A stretch of DNA of 64,000 bases from Pseudomonas thivervalensis (GTDB taxonomy: Bacteria > Pseudomonadota > Gammaproteobacteria > Pseudomonadales > Pseudomonadaceae). Positions 39,353 through 48,004 of this stretch are shown here, one piece after another. The notes beneath the pieces were generated by a model. The model was not told the DNA's origin. It was given only the letters and a program-made list of their open reading frames with translations, and made no database searches. The stretch lies in contig NZ_LHVE01000001.1 in the NCBI RefSeq assembly GCF_001269655.1, positions 496,001 to 560,000 on the forward strand, in the 5' to 3' direction. The translations under genes and the position numbers were made by a program. How positions within the stretch are numbered: the first letter of the stretch is position 1; every line of letters starts with the position of its first letter.

Positions 39353-39505
39353 TGTGGCGAGGGAGCTTGCTCCCGCTCGGCTGCGCTGTAGGAGCTGCCG
39401 AAGGCTCGGGCCGCGTTCGGACGATCTTTTGATCTTGGAAAGATCGCAGCCTCGCTTCGCTCGACAGCTCCTACAGGCCCAGCGGGAGCAAGCTCCCTCG
39501 CCACA
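39353..39505. repeat. Family A REP pair with a family C element inside
   Basis: The outer arms TGTGGCGAGGGAGCTTGCTC are inverted at 39353 and 39505. Between them lies a complete family C element (39388-39474), from GTAGGAGCTG to CAGCTCCTAC. The same nesting recurs at 55084-55221. Confidence 0.9.
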
Positions 39506-39513
39506 GGGGTGTG

Positions 39514-40647
39514 TCAAGCCAGATAATCGGCCAGCCCGCGATAGCAGGTCAGCAGGTGATACGGCGTGGTGGACGGCATGTCCCGTCGGCTGACCCTACC
39601 GTCGGCATCGAGGCATTCGTTCCAGCCTTTGGCATGCAGGAAATGCTGCTGCAACGCCTGCAGTTGATGCAGCAATGCGCCCTGATTGCCCGAACGCAAT
39701 GTCAGTGCACGCAAATACTCCGCCTGAGCCCAGATCCGTTGGGTGGCATCCCGTAGGCCTGCCTGTAGCTCCAATGCCAACATCGCGCACACCGCGCCGG
39801 AGGTGGGGTCGACGCCGCGCTGTTCGGTATGGCCGAAGCTGCGTTCCAGGGCGGTGTGCAACGTGCCGTTGCGCAACAGTGGCGATGAGGCCAGCAAGTA
39901 ATACCATTCGAATTGATGACCCGGCTCGAACCAGTTATCCACAGCCTTGAGCGGTTTTTCCATCATCACCCGTTGTTGCGGTTCGATGAAATGCTTGGCC
40001 ATCCCGTCGCACAGGCTCAGCAATGCCTGACGGACGTTGGCGTCTTCGCGGATCGAGAGGGTGGCGAGGAAGGCTTCGGCCAGGTGCATCAAGGGGTTTT
40101 GCAACGGGCCGGAACCGGTCGTCGACCAATCGCGCTTGAGGCTGGCTTCGTAGAGACCGTCGGCGCTGGCAAAGCGCTGGGCGATGACCTCCAGGCTGGC
40201 GTTGAGCACCGATTCCACCAGCGGTTCGCGGACCTTACCCCAGTAATGGGCACAGGCGAACAGAATAAAGGCATGGGTGTAGAGGTCTTTGCCGGTGTCC
40301 AGCGGCGCGCCTTGGGGGTCGATGCTGTAGAACCAGCCGCCGTGTTCGGCATCGTGGAAATGCCGTTGCAGCGAGCGGAACAGGGCACTGGCCCGTTCCT
40401 CGGCCTGGGGCACTTCGCCAATCAGGCTGGCGAACACATACAACTGCCGCGCACAGGCCATGGCGCGGTAGCGCTGGGGCGGCAGTGGCGCATGTCCGGC
40501 ATCCAGGGATTCATAGGGCAGCGCCAGTTCGGCATTCCAGCCCGGGCCTTGCCACATCGGCACGATCACGTCGTGAAAATGCTGACGCACCGTTGCGAAC
40601 AGGGCGGTCAATTCAGGCTGAGGGGCGGGGCGGGAAGCATCAGGCAT
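39514..40647 (-). CDS. N-acylglucosamine 2-epimerase (AGE) family protein
   Basis: A 377-residue (alpha/alpha)6-barrel protein. Family features include RYRAMACARQLYVFASL near residue 58, HGGWFYSID, KDLYTHAFILFACAHYW with the catalytic His, and WFEPGHQFEWYYLL. Members isomerise aldoses and ketoses (mannose, cellobiose, sulfoquinovose) or N-acylglucosamine. The substrate cannot be chosen from sequence. The stop is just outside the nested REP. No clear ribosome site precedes the ATG. It stands alone between the SDR and urease accessory genes. Confidence 0.88.
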   Translation of the reverse strand: MPDASRPAPQPELTALFATVRQHFHDVIVPMWQGPGWNAELALPYESLDAGHAPLPPQRYRAMACARQLYVFASLIGEVPQAEERASALFRSLQRHFHDAEHGGWFYSIDPQGAPLDTGKDLYTHAFILFACAHYWGKVREPLVESVLNASLEVIAQRFASADGLYEASLKRDWSTTGSGPLQNPLMHLAEAFLATLSIREDANVRQALLSLCDGMAKHFIEPQQRVMMEKPLKAVDNWFEPGHQFEWYYLLASSPLLRNGTLHTALERSFGHTEQRGVDPTSGAVCAMLALELQAGLRDATQRIWAQAEYLRALTLRSGNQGALLHQLQALQQHFLHAKGWNECLDADGRVSRRDMPSTTPYHLLTCYRGLADYLA

Positions 40648-40732
40648 GGGCGGACGTCGTCACGGCTGGGGGCGATTGCGCGACATGGTAGCAGAGTGAC
40701 CGACTCCAGAGAGATGGCGCCTGTAAGTCCGT

Positions 40733-40756
40733 CATCGCGAGCTTGCTCGCGATAGC
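40733..40756. repeat. Single family B REP
   Basis: CATCGCGAGCTTGCTCGCGA then TAG, one copy, between the AGE gene and the end of ureJ. Confidence 0.75.
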
Positions 40757-40777
40757 GGCCCGGCAGGCGCTAGAGAA

Positions 40778-41350
40778 TCAACCGGCCAACAACCAAACCC
40801 CAGTCGCAGCCGAAGCCGCCCCGGCCAATCGAACCAATGGCGCCGCCGCGCGCGGCAACACCCGCACCAGCGCGAAACCTGCGCCATGCAGCGCCGCCGT
40901 GGCCGCGACGAAGCCCACCGCATAGGCCCACGGGCTCGACATGTCCGGCAGTTCCAAGCCATGGGCCACGCCATGGAACAGCGCAAACAGTGCCGTCGCG
41001 CCAACGGCCAGACTCAACGGTGGACGCACCGCCAGTGCCACCGCCAGGCCCAGAGCCAGCACCGAGGCGGCGATTCCGCTTTCCAGTGCCGGCAACGCCA
41101 GGCCTTCAAAGCCCAGCAGGCCACCGAGCAGCATCGTACCGACGAAGGTGCATGGCAGTGCCCAACGCGCGGCGCCTTGTTGTTGCGCGGCCCACAAGCC
41201 GACCGCCAGCATCGCCAGCAAGTGGTCGAGCCCGCCGATGGGGTGGCCGAGTCCGGCGATCAGGCCATTATCGCCATGGCCGGGGTGGGCGAAGGCCAGG
41301 GCGGGGGTGAGCAGCAGGGCGAGGGCGCCGAAGATGCGTTTAAAGGTCAT
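40778..41350 (-). CDS. ureJ: HupE/UreJ-family membrane protein
   Basis: A 190-residue membrane protein with a signal-like first segment (FGALALLLTPALAFA), followed by the HupE/UreJ motif HPGHGDNGLIAGLGHPIGGL, then about five further membrane helices. The His residues of these motifs are thought to bind Ni2+, and such proteins import nickel for urease or hydrogenase. It is the last gene of ureE-ureF-ureG-ureJ, 31 bases after ureG, which makes a nickel supply role for urease likely. Confidence 0.88.
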   Translation of the reverse strand: MTFKRIFGALALLLTPALAFAHPGHGDNGLIAGLGHPIGGLDHLLAMLAVGLWAAQQQGAARWALPCTFVGTMLLGGLLGFEGLALPALESGIAASVLALGLAVALAVRPPLSLAVGATALFALFHGVAHGLELPDMSSPWAYAVGFVAATAALHGAGFALVRVLPRAAAPLVRLAGAASAATGVWLLAG

Positions 41351-41381
41351 GGATAAGCTTCCTTGTTGTCAGTCGGTAAAA

Positions 41382-41996
41382 TCAGGCAGCGGTCAGCAGG
41401 CCTTGGCGCTCGATGAAGGCAATGATGTCCTCCAGGCCCTGGCCGGTCTTCTGGTTGCTGAACACGAAGGGTTTGCCGTTGCGCATCCGCCGGGTGTCGC
41501 TGTCCATCATTTCCAGGGACGCCCCCACCAGCGGTGCCAGGTCGATTTTGTTGATCACTAGCAGGTCGGATTTGCAAATGCCCGGTCCGCCCTTGCGCGG
41601 CAGCTTGTCGCCGGCCGAGACGTCGATCACATAGATCGTCAGGTCCGACAGCTCCGGGCTGAAGGTGGCCGACAGGTTGTCGCCGCCCGACTCCACCAGG
41701 ATCAGGTCCAGCCCCGGAAAGCGCCGGTTCAACTGGTCCACCGCCTCAAGGTTGATCGACGCATCTTCGCGAATCGCCGTATGCGGGCAGCCGCCGGTCT
41801 CCACGCCAATGATCCGCTCCGGCGCCAGGGCTTCGTTGCGCACCAGGAAGTCGGCGTCTTCGCGGGTGTAGATGTCGTTGGTGACCACTGCCAGGTTGTA
41901 GCGTTCACGTAGAGCCAGGCACAGGGCCAGGGTCAGGGCGGTCTTGCCGGAGCCCACCGGGCCGCCGATACCGACGCGCAGAGGTTGTGTATTCAT
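41382..41996 (-). CDS. ureG: Urease accessory GTPase UreG
   Basis: A 204-residue SIMIBI GTPase that couples GTP hydrolysis to nickel insertion into urease with UreD, UreF and UreE. The P-loop [10 protein letters not shown] is at residues 11-20, the conserved Ni site [11 protein letters not shown] near residue 68, [15 protein letters not shown] near 98, and the base-specificity motif NKIDL near 146. AGGAG lies 7 bases before the ATG. It follows ureF by 9 bases. Confidence 0.97.
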   Translation of the reverse strand: MNTQPLRVGIGGPVGSGKTALTLALCLALRERYNLAVVTNDIYTREDADFLVRNEALAPERIIGVETGGCPHTAIREDASINLEAVDQLNRRFPGLDLILVESGGDNLSATFSPELSDLTIYVIDVSAGDKLPRKGGPGICKSDLLVINKIDLAPLVGASLEMMDSDTRRMRNGKPFVFSNQKTGQGLEDIIAFIERQGLLTAA

Positions 41997-42005
41997 GTGT
42001 GTCTC

Positions 42006-42695
42006 CTAGGAACGGAACAGGCGGCTGTACTGGCGCTCATGGGCCATGCATGCCAGGGACAGGCCAAACGCGGCGCTGCCGTAGTGATCGGGGTCGATGT
42101 TCGAGGCGTTGTGCTGGGCCTGTTGCAACAGCGGCAGCAGTTCGCTGGTCAGGCGCTGGGCTGCTTGCTGGCCCAGGGGCAGTGTTTTCATCAGCACCGC
42201 CAGTTGGTTTTCCAGCCAGCTCCACAGCCAGGCGGCGAGGGCGTCCTGGGGCGCGATCTGCCAGGCGCGGGCGGCCAGGGCCCAGCCCAGCGCCAGGTGC
42301 GGCTCGCTGCGCTGTTCAAGGCTGAGCTGTTCAAGAAAGCCGCGCGCGGCATGGTCAAGCTCCGGCAGACCGACGAGCAATTGCTGCAACGAGTAGCCCA
42401 TCTGCCGGCTCTCCTGATACAGCTCACGGGTTTCCCGGCTGGCGCGGTGCGCTTCGCAATGTTGCAGCAGCGCGTCCCAATCGTCAGCCGCGGCGGCGGT
42501 GCAATGCGCCAGCAGCAAGGGCGCTTCGAAGCGTGCCAGGTTCAGCAGCAATTGATCGCTGATCCAGCGCCGGGCGTCGTCGGGAGTTTTCACTTGGCCG
42601 TTGTCCACCGCCATCTCCAGCCCCTGGGAATAGCTGTAGCCGCCAATCGGTAACTGCGGGCTGGCCAGACGCAGCAGCGCCCAGGCCGGGTTCAT
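42006..42695 (-). CDS. ureF: Urease accessory protein UreF
   Basis: A 229-residue all-helical protein that forms a complex with UreD(H) and UreG and gates nickel delivery. Family motifs: LASPQLPIGGYSYSQGLE near residue 9 and QRLTSELLPLLQQA near the C-terminus. The ATG overlaps the ureE stop by ATGA; longer in-frame starts upstream would run through ureE and are rejected. Confidence 0.96.
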   Translation of the reverse strand: MNPAWALLRLASPQLPIGGYSYSQGLEMAVDNGQVKTPDDARRWISDQLLLNLARFEAPLLLAHCTAAAADDWDALLQHCEAHRASRETRELYQESRQMGYSLQQLLVGLPELDHAARGFLEQLSLEQRSEPHLALGWALAARAWQIAPQDALAAWLWSWLENQLAVLMKTLPLGQQAAQRLTSELLPLLQQAQHNASNIDPDHYGSAAFGLSLACMAHERQYSRLFRS

Positions 42696-43192
42696 GTGCG
42701 CACGCCAAACTGGTGCAGGCGTGGCGCGTAGTTGAAGTCTTCGTCGCCGTGCCGGGAGTGATGATGGCCGCCGCCATAGGCGCCATGTTCCGGTTGGAAC
42801 GGCGCCTCGATGGCTTTGGCGTTGGCGCCCAGTTGTTCGAGCATCGCCTTGAGCACATAGTCGTCCAGCAGACGCAGCCAGCCATCGCCCACTTGCAGGG
42901 CCACGTGGCGATTGCCCAGGTGGTAGGCGGCGCGGGTCAGTTCGAAGGCGTTGGCGCAGGTGACGTGCAACAATTGTTCGGCGCGGGCGCAGACGCGCAC
43001 GATGCGCCCATCTTCTGCCTGCAGGCATTCGCCGTCGTATAGCGGCGGCTGGCCTCGCTCCAGGAACAGCCCTACGTCTTCACCTTCGGCACTGAAACAG
43101 CGCAGACGGCTTTTGCTGCGGGCGTCGAAGGTCAGGAGCAGCTCGGCGTCCCAGCGCGGTTGAGTGTCGATTCTGCGGTGAATCACCAGCAT
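42692..43192 (-). CDS. ureE: Urease accessory nickel chaperone UreE
   Basis: A 166-residue protein that carries Ni2+ to the UreDFG complex. The N-terminal domain starts MLVIHRRIDTQP. The C-terminal tail has a His cluster, GGGHHHSRHGDED, which is the metal-binding site of long UreE types. The start at 43192 gives the family length; an in-frame ATG at 43336 adds 48 residues without similarity. It is the first gene of the ureE-F-G-J unit, which is 17.7 kb from the structural ureB-ureC genes. Confidence 0.94.
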   Translation of the reverse strand: MLVIHRRIDTQPRWDAELLLTFDARSKSRLRCFSAEGEDVGLFLERGQPPLYDGECLQAEDGRIVRVCARAEQLLHVTCANAFELTRAAYHLGNRHVALQVGDGWLRLLDDYVLKAMLEQLGANAKAIEAPFQPEHGAYGGGHHHSRHGDEDFNYAPRLHQFGVRT

Positions 43193-43378
43193 CGGAGTGC
43201 TTCCAGCAATGAACGGTGCTGTGTTTAGAGCAAGGGGCTTGCCAATCGAAGGCGATGTAGGAAATAGCTGGGATGGCGTTTCAGGATGGGGCGGATTGCG
43301 TGCCAAGTTGGTGCGCATCGGAATATCACGCACCATTTTGCGACTGGTGCAAGACGAACCAGTGGGGGCATTCGGGGG

Positions 43379-44011
43379 TTATTCGGTACTGCCCAGCCCT
43401 TGCCAATGCTTGAGGCCAATGAAGATAAACCGCAGTTGCTGGGTCATCTTCGCCTGGGGCGTGAGATGTTCCGGGAGGGCTTGGGCGGGTGGGTCGATGA
43501 TGTCCGGCAGGGTGGCGAACACGCTCTTGACGATGAGATCGGCCATCACGCCCAGGGCGGCCAGGTCCAGGTGCTGCAGTTTGGGCATCAACGCCAGGTC
43601 GGCGGCCAGGTCCGAGCTGATGTCTTCGCGCAATTGGGCGATGGCCTGGCGCACCGGCAGGGAGCCGCCATATTGCTCGCGGGCCAGGAACAGGAACTGC
43701 GATCGGTTGACGTGCACGACATCGAGAAAGATCCGCACCGACGCATCGATAATGCCGCCCATGACAAACTCGTTGTGGCGGACCAGGCGGATGGTTTCGC
43801 GGAAGGTCTGGCCGACTTCGCTGACCAGTGCCAGGCCCAGTTGGTCCATGTCCTCGAAGTGCCGGTAGAACCCGGTGGGCACGATGCCCGCCGTCCTGGC
43901 GACTTCCCGCAGGCTCAGACTGCCGAAGCCCCGGCCACACTCCATCAAATGACGGGCTGCGTCCATCAGGGCAATTCGGGTCTGTTGTTTCTGTTCGGCG
44001 CGGGGCAGCAT
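43379..44011 (-). CDS. desT: TetR-family regulator, DesT-like
   Basis: A 210-residue TetR-type repressor. The helix-turn-helix is SLREVARTAGIVPTGFYRHF (about residues 33-52), then EDMDQLGLALVSEVGQTFRE. The sequence resembles the FabR/DesT group, which senses the saturation state of acyl-CoA. It also lies next to ureE, as desT does in P. aeruginosa from memory, which supports the name. The DesT targets desCB are not in this window. I start at 44011 (MLPRAEQKQQTR). Symbol moderately sure. Confidence 0.8.
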   Translation of the reverse strand: MLPRAEQKQQTRIALMDAARHLMECGRGFGSLSLREVARTAGIVPTGFYRHFEDMDQLGLALVSEVGQTFRETIRLVRHNEFVMGGIIDASVRIFLDVVHVNRSQFLFLAREQYGGSLPVRQAIAQLREDISSDLAADLALMPKLQHLDLAALGVMADLIVKSVFATLPDIIDPPAQALPEHLTPQAKMTQQLRFIFIGLKHWQGLGSTE

Positions 44012-44117
44012 CGCAAGGCTGACTTCTGATTCACGGGAGCGACGCACTCTAGCAAATCGGCTTTGCCGACGTCGAACGGTAGAGGGGGATCGGGCGGGAA
44101 AACGAGGGGGTTGAAAA

Positions 44118-44153
44118 GTTAAAAGCCCGATTGCAGGAATCGGGCTTTTTTCT
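44118..44153 (-). terminator. Terminator of the repeat-protein gene
   Basis: Stem AAAAGCCCGATT (44121-44132) / AATCGGGCTTTT (44138-44149). On the minus strand it lies 20 bases beyond the repeat-protein stop and ends TTTTAACTTTTC. A-runs on both sides would let it act in either direction. Confidence 0.7.
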
Positions 44154-44167
44154 GGGCCACCATGGGC

Positions 44168-44662
44168 TCAGCTCACTGTGCCGTTGCGTTCGATCACACG
44201 ATCACCACCGCCTTCGGCCACGGTATCGCCCATTTTAGTGCGGGAAGAACCGTCTTCGGCGAGGGTCTGGCCTGGGGTACGGTCGGAGCCGTCAGCTGCC
44301 AAGGTTTGGCCTGGAGTGCGGTCGGAGCCGTCAGCTGCCAAGGTTTGGCCTGGAGTGCGGTCGGAGCCGTCAGCTGCCAAGGTTTGGCCTGGAGTGCGGT
44401 CGGAGCCGTCAGCTGCCAAGGTCTGGCCTGGAGTGCGGTCGGAACCGTCAGCTGCAACGGTATCGCTTTGCTTGGTGCGGTCATAACCGTCCTCGGCCAG
44501 GCCTTTTTCTTTCAGGCGATCACTTCCACCTTCGGCAACAGTCTGGCTGTAGACAGAATGGCTGTCCTTGACCTGTGGCGTAGCTTGTTCGGAAGCTGGC
44601 AGTGCGAAGGCAGTAGAGGCCAGCAGTGAAAGGGACAGGCTCATCAGTAATTGGCGTTTCAT
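44168..44662 (-). CDS. Exported protein of 13-residue tandem repeats
   Basis: A 164-residue protein with a clear signal peptide (MKRQLLMSLSLSLLASTAFA, cleaved near ALPASEQ). The rest is about nine repeats of a 13-residue unit, consensus TLAADGSDRTPGQ. The central five (one TVAADGSDRTPGQ then four TLAADGSDRTPGQ) are nearly invariant; the outer ones are degenerate (TVAEGGSDRLKEKG, LAEDGYDRTKQSD, TLAEDGSSRTKMGD, TVAEGGGDRVIERN). Perfect AAGGAGC precedes the ATG. It is probably periplasmic or secreted. I do not recognise the family; the acidic, Gly/Asp-rich repeats might bind cations, but this is a guess. Confidence 0.85.
   Translation of the reverse strand: MKRQLLMSLSLSLLASTAFALPASEQATPQVKDSHSVYSQTVAEGGSDRLKEKGLAEDGYDRTKQSDTVAADGSDRTPGQTLAADGSDRTPGQTLAADGSDRTPGQTLAADGSDRTPGQTLAADGSDRTPGQTLAEDGSSRTKMGDTVAEGGGDRVIERNGTVS
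44281..44475 (+). repeat. 39-bp tandem repeat inside the repeat-protein gene
   Basis: Units of 39 bases beginning GGTCGGAGCCGTCAGCTGCC at 44281, 44320, 44359 and 44398. The first three are identical, the fourth differs by one base, and a fifth at 44437 is more diverged. In coding sense each encodes 13 residues. This is within the gene and not a CRISPR array. Confidence 0.95.
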
Positions 44663-45037
44663 GATCGTTGCTCCTTGGGAGGGCGATAAAGTGGGTACGA
44701 GGGCAATGCTACTCTCGATAAGTCGATATAAAAGTTCATAAACGCAATGGTAATAATCAACGGAATTGATTGTTCGCGGCGAAGGCTCTAGAACGGGCCT
44801 TTCCGAGGTGCGGTTTTGCACCGTGGTGGGTATTTTGTACCCATCGCTGCCTCGCAAGTGTGCGGGGGCGGTAACAGTTTGTTGGCTGATCGGTCAGGTT
44901 CTCGGCATTTTTTATGCCGTTCGTCGGCACCTGTTGGTCGTTCCGCCAGTCCAACCCTTTATGACGAACCGATTGCAGGTTCGTGTTTCAACGGCGTCGC
45001 GGTTGCGTGCGCTGACATGTCATCAGGAGCCTTGTGC

Positions 45038-47113
45038 ATGACGCGCACCCCGAAAATCCTCGCCTGGAGCTTCGCCAGTCTTGTTGTCCTGCTGGCGGTG
45101 CTGGTCCTGGTCATTGCCTTCTTCGACTGGAACCGCATCAAGCCCTCGCTCAATGCCAAGGTTTCCGAGGAATTGCATCGTCCTTTCGCCATCAACGGCA
45201 ACCTGGCGGTGATCTGGCAGCGCGAGCCGGAGGAAGGTGGCTGGCGTGCCTGGTTGCCGTGGCCTCATGTGGTGGCCGATGACTTGAGCCTGGGTAACCC
45301 GGACTGGTCAAAAGCCTCACAGATGGTCACGCTCAAGCGTGTCGAGCTGCGCGTTTCGCCTCTGGCTTTGCTGGCGCGGCGGGTGGCGATTCCGCGCATC
45401 GACCTGACCGAGCCCAACGCCAACCTGCAACGCCTGGCGGACGGTCGCGCCAACTGGACCTTCCAATTCGATCCGAAAGACCCGGACGCCGAGCCCTCCA
45501 GCTGGGTGGTGGACATCGGTGCCATTGGCTTCGACAAGGGGCACGTCACCCTGGACGACCAGACGCTCAAGACCCGGCTCGACCTGTTGATCGACCCGTT
45601 GGGCAAACCCATTCCGTTCAGCGATATCGTGGGTGACAAGGCCGCGAAAAAAGCCCATGACCAAGGCGCGACGCCGCAGGACTACGCGTTCGCCTTCAAG
45701 GTCAACGGGCAGTATCACGGGCAGAACCTGACCGGCTCCGGCAAGGTTGGTGGCTTGCTGGCCTTGCAGGATGCGTCACAACCCTTTCCGCTCCAGGCCC
45801 AGGCGAAAATCGGCGACACCCGTGTCGAACTGGCCGGCACCCTTACCGACCCGATGAACCTTGGGGCCTTGGACTTGCGCCTGAAACTGGCCGGCAACAG
45901 CCTCGCCAATCTCTACCCGCTGACCGGCGTCACCCTGCCGGATTCGCCACCTTACGCCACCGATGGCCGCTTGATCGCCAAGCTGCATGAGCCGGGTGGG
46001 GCGCTGTTTCGCTATGAGGCGTTCAACGGCAAGATCGGCGACAGCGATATCCATGGCGACCTGGCTTATGTCGCCAGCCAGCCGCGGCCGAAACTCAGTG
46101 GTGCGTTGGTCTCCAATCAACTGCTGTTCAGCGACCTGGCGCCGCTGATCGGTGCCGACTCCAATACCGAGCAGAAGGCCCGGGGCGGTGCCAGCAAACA
46201 GCCGACCGACAAGGTCTTGCCCGTGGAAGAGTTTCGCACCGAGCGTTGGCGCGTGATGGACGCCGATGTGGAATTCACCGGCAAGCGCATCGTCCACAGC
46301 GAGCAGCTGCCTTTCACCGATCTTTATACCCACTTGGTACTCGATGATGGGCAGTTGAGCCTCGAGCCCCTGCGCTTCGGCGTGGCCGGTGGCCGCCTCG
46401 ATGCGCAGATCCGCCTCAATGGGCGCACCCGGCCGCTGGAAGGCCAGGCGAAGCTGACGGCGCGAGGGTTCAAGCTCAAGCAGCTGTTCCCGGGTTTCGA
46501 GCCGATGAAAACCAGTTTCGGCGAACTCAATGGCGATGCCGACATCACCGGGCGCGGCAATTCGGTGGCGGCGTTGCTGGGCACCTCCAACGGCACGCTG
46601 AAAATGCTCATCAACGATGGCGCCATCAGTCGGGAATTGATGGAGCTGGCGGGGCTTAACGTCGGCAACTATGTGGTGGGGAAAATCTTTGGCGACAAGG
46701 AAGTGAAGATCAACTGCGCGGCGGCGGACTTCGACATCAAGACGGGCCTGGCGACCACGCGCCTGTTCGTGTTCGATACTGAGAACGCGATCATCTACAT
46801 CGACGGCACGGCGAACATGGCGAGCGAACAGCTTGACCTGACCATCACCCCCGAGTCCAAGGGCTGGCGCCTGATTTCCCTGCGCTCGCCGTTGTACGTG
46901 CGAGGCACCTTTGCCAAGCCGGCCGCCGGGGTCAAGGCTGTGCCATTGATGCTGCGTGGTGCGGGAATGGTGGCGTTGGGTGTGATCGCTGCGCCAGCGG
47001 CGGGCTTGCTGGCGCTGGTGGCGCCCAGTGGCGGTGAGCCGAACCAGTGCGCGCCGCTGCTGGAGCAGATGAAGGCGGGGAAGGCGCCGGTGACGGTCAA
47101 GCCTACTCGGTAG
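45038..47113 (+). CDS. AsmA-family envelope protein
   Basis: A 691-residue protein with one N-terminal membrane anchor (SFASLVVLLAVLVLVIAFFD, about residues 11-30) and a long periplasmic part rich in beta structure. Family motifs near the start: DWNRIKPSLNAKVSEELHRP, FAINGNLAVIWQ; near the C-terminus, IIYIDGTANMASEQLDLTIT and RGTFAKPA. AsmA-like proteins belong to the repeating beta-groove group that moves lipids between membranes. The ATG at 45038 follows AGGAG by 8 bases. It ends next to a REP pair. Confidence 0.92.
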   Translation: MTRTPKILAWSFASLVVLLAVLVLVIAFFDWNRIKPSLNAKVSEELHRPFAINGNLAVIWQREPEEGGWRAWLPWPHVVADDLSLGNPDWSKASQMVTLKRVELRVSPLALLARRVAIPRIDLTEPNANLQRLADGRANWTFQFDPKDPDAEPSSWVVDIGAIGFDKGHVTLDDQTLKTRLDLLIDPLGKPIPFSDIVGDKAAKKAHDQGATPQDYAFAFKVNGQYHGQNLTGSGKVGGLLALQDASQPFPLQAQAKIGDTRVELAGTLTDPMNLGALDLRLKLAGNSLANLYPLTGVTLPDSPPYATDGRLIAKLHEPGGALFRYEAFNGKIGDSDIHGDLAYVASQPRPKLSGALVSNQLLFSDLAPLIGADSNTEQKARGGASKQPTDKVLPVEEFRTERWRVMDADVEFTGKRIVHSEQLPFTDLYTHLVLDDGQLSLEPLRFGVAGGRLDAQIRLNGRTRPLEGQAKLTARGFKLKQLFPGFEPMKTSFGELNGDADITGRGNSVAALLGTSNGTLKMLINDGAISRELMELAGLNVGNYVVGKIFGDKEVKINCAAADFDIKTGLATTRLFVFDTENAIIYIDGTANMASEQLDLTITPESKGWRLISLRSPLYVRGTFAKPAAGVKAVPLMLRGAGMVALGVIAAPAAGLLALVAPSGGEPNQCAPLLEQMKAGKAPVTVKPTR

Positions 47114-47141
47114 CCAGATGTTGCGGTGAGGCGACTGGCCT

Positions 47142-47226
47142 CATCGCGAGCAAGCTCGCTCCCACCGGGGACCGCATTCTGTCTGAAAGAATGCGGTCAA
47201 AATGTGGGAGCGAGCTTGCTCGCGAT
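47142..47226. repeat. Family B REP pair
   Basis: Inverted copies with cores ATCGCGAGCAAGCTCGCTCC and GGGAGCGAGCTTGCTCGCGA, between the convergent AsmA-family and ferritin-like genes, where it can serve both as a transcript-end hairpin. Confidence 0.9.
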
Positions 47227-47242
47227 GGCGCCCTGAAGGCCC

Positions 47243-47773
47243 TTACAGGTCGGCCAGGATATCGGCCATGTCATCGGCATGCTCTTCCTCCTGGGCCAGG
47301 ATGTCTTCGAAGATGCGCCGGGTGGTCGGGTCTTTTTCGCCGATGTATTGGATGATTTCCCGGTAGCTGTCGATGGCGATCCGTTCGGCCACCAAGTCCT
47401 CGTACACCATTTCCTTGAGGGTGTTGCCCGCTATGTATTGGGCGTGGGAATTGCGGGTCAACAAGTCGGGGTTGAACTCCGGTTCGCCACCCAGTTGCAC
47501 GATACGCTCGGCGAGTTTGTCGGCGTGCTCGGCTTCCTGGTTCGCGTGCTCGAGGAACTCACCGGCCGCCACGCTGGCCCTGAGGCCGGTGGCCATGAAG
47601 TAGTGGCGCTTGTAGCGCAGCACGCAGACCAGTTCGGTGGCCAGCGCTTCGTTGAGCAGGCGGATGACTTCCTGCCGATCGGCGCCGTAGCCCTCGGTCA
47701 CCGCGCCGTTCTGCACGTTCTGCCGTGCCCGCTCGCGCAGGGTGGTTACATCGGATAAGTGCATGTCGCTCAT
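47243..47773 (-). CDS. Bacterioferritin-like (ferritin/Dps superfamily) protein
   Basis: A 176-residue four-helix bundle. Diiron-type motifs: NEALATELVCVLRYKRHYF in helix 1, EFLEHANQEAEHADKLAERI in helix 2 (ExxH), MVYEDLVAERIAIDSYREII in helix 3, and LAQEEEHADDMADILADL in helix 4 (ExxH). It is closest to bacterioferritin-like proteins rather than true Bfr, which are about 155 residues and have a haem-ligating Met. An orthologue lies in the same position in P. aeruginosa. A role in iron storage or oxidation is likely. AGGAGAACGAG precedes the ATG. Confidence 0.9.
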   Translation of the reverse strand: MSDMHLSDVTTLRERARQNVQNGAVTEGYGADRQEVIRLLNEALATELVCVLRYKRHYFMATGLRASVAAGEFLEHANQEAEHADKLAERIVQLGGEPEFNPDLLTRNSHAQYIAGNTLKEMVYEDLVAERIAIDSYREIIQYIGEKDPTTRRIFEDILAQEEEHADDMADILADL

Positions 47774-47881
47774 CTCGTTCTCCTGGAGGCTGATCCGGTT
47801 GAGGCGTCACGCTCTACCGGCGCGATCGCTTCTTAAGGTGGGAGTGATGAGCGAAGCAAAAAGTTTTATGCAATACCCCGT

Positions 47882-48004
47882 GTAGGAGCTGACGAGTGCA
47901 ACGAGGCTGCGATCTTGTCCCTGATCATTGAGTCATGAGCGAACGCCGACAGATCAAAATCAAGAGATCGTCCGAACGCGGCCCGAGCCTTCGGCAGCTC
48001 CTAC
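47882..48004. repeat. Family C palindromic repeat overlapping a LysR gene end
   Basis: Ends are GTAGGAGCTG and CAGCTCCTAC. The last bases (48001-48003, CTA) supply the TAG stop of the LysR-type gene on the minus strand. Confidence 0.85.

Noticed and set aside
39935..39943. DnaA box TTATCCACA inside the AGE gene
   Set aside because: A single exact match within a coding sequence, not clustered.
44194..44484. Extra frames across the 39-bp tandem repeat, and a CRISPR reading of it
   Set aside because: Units are contiguous with no spacers and lie inside a coding gene; a 39-base unit stays open in several frames.
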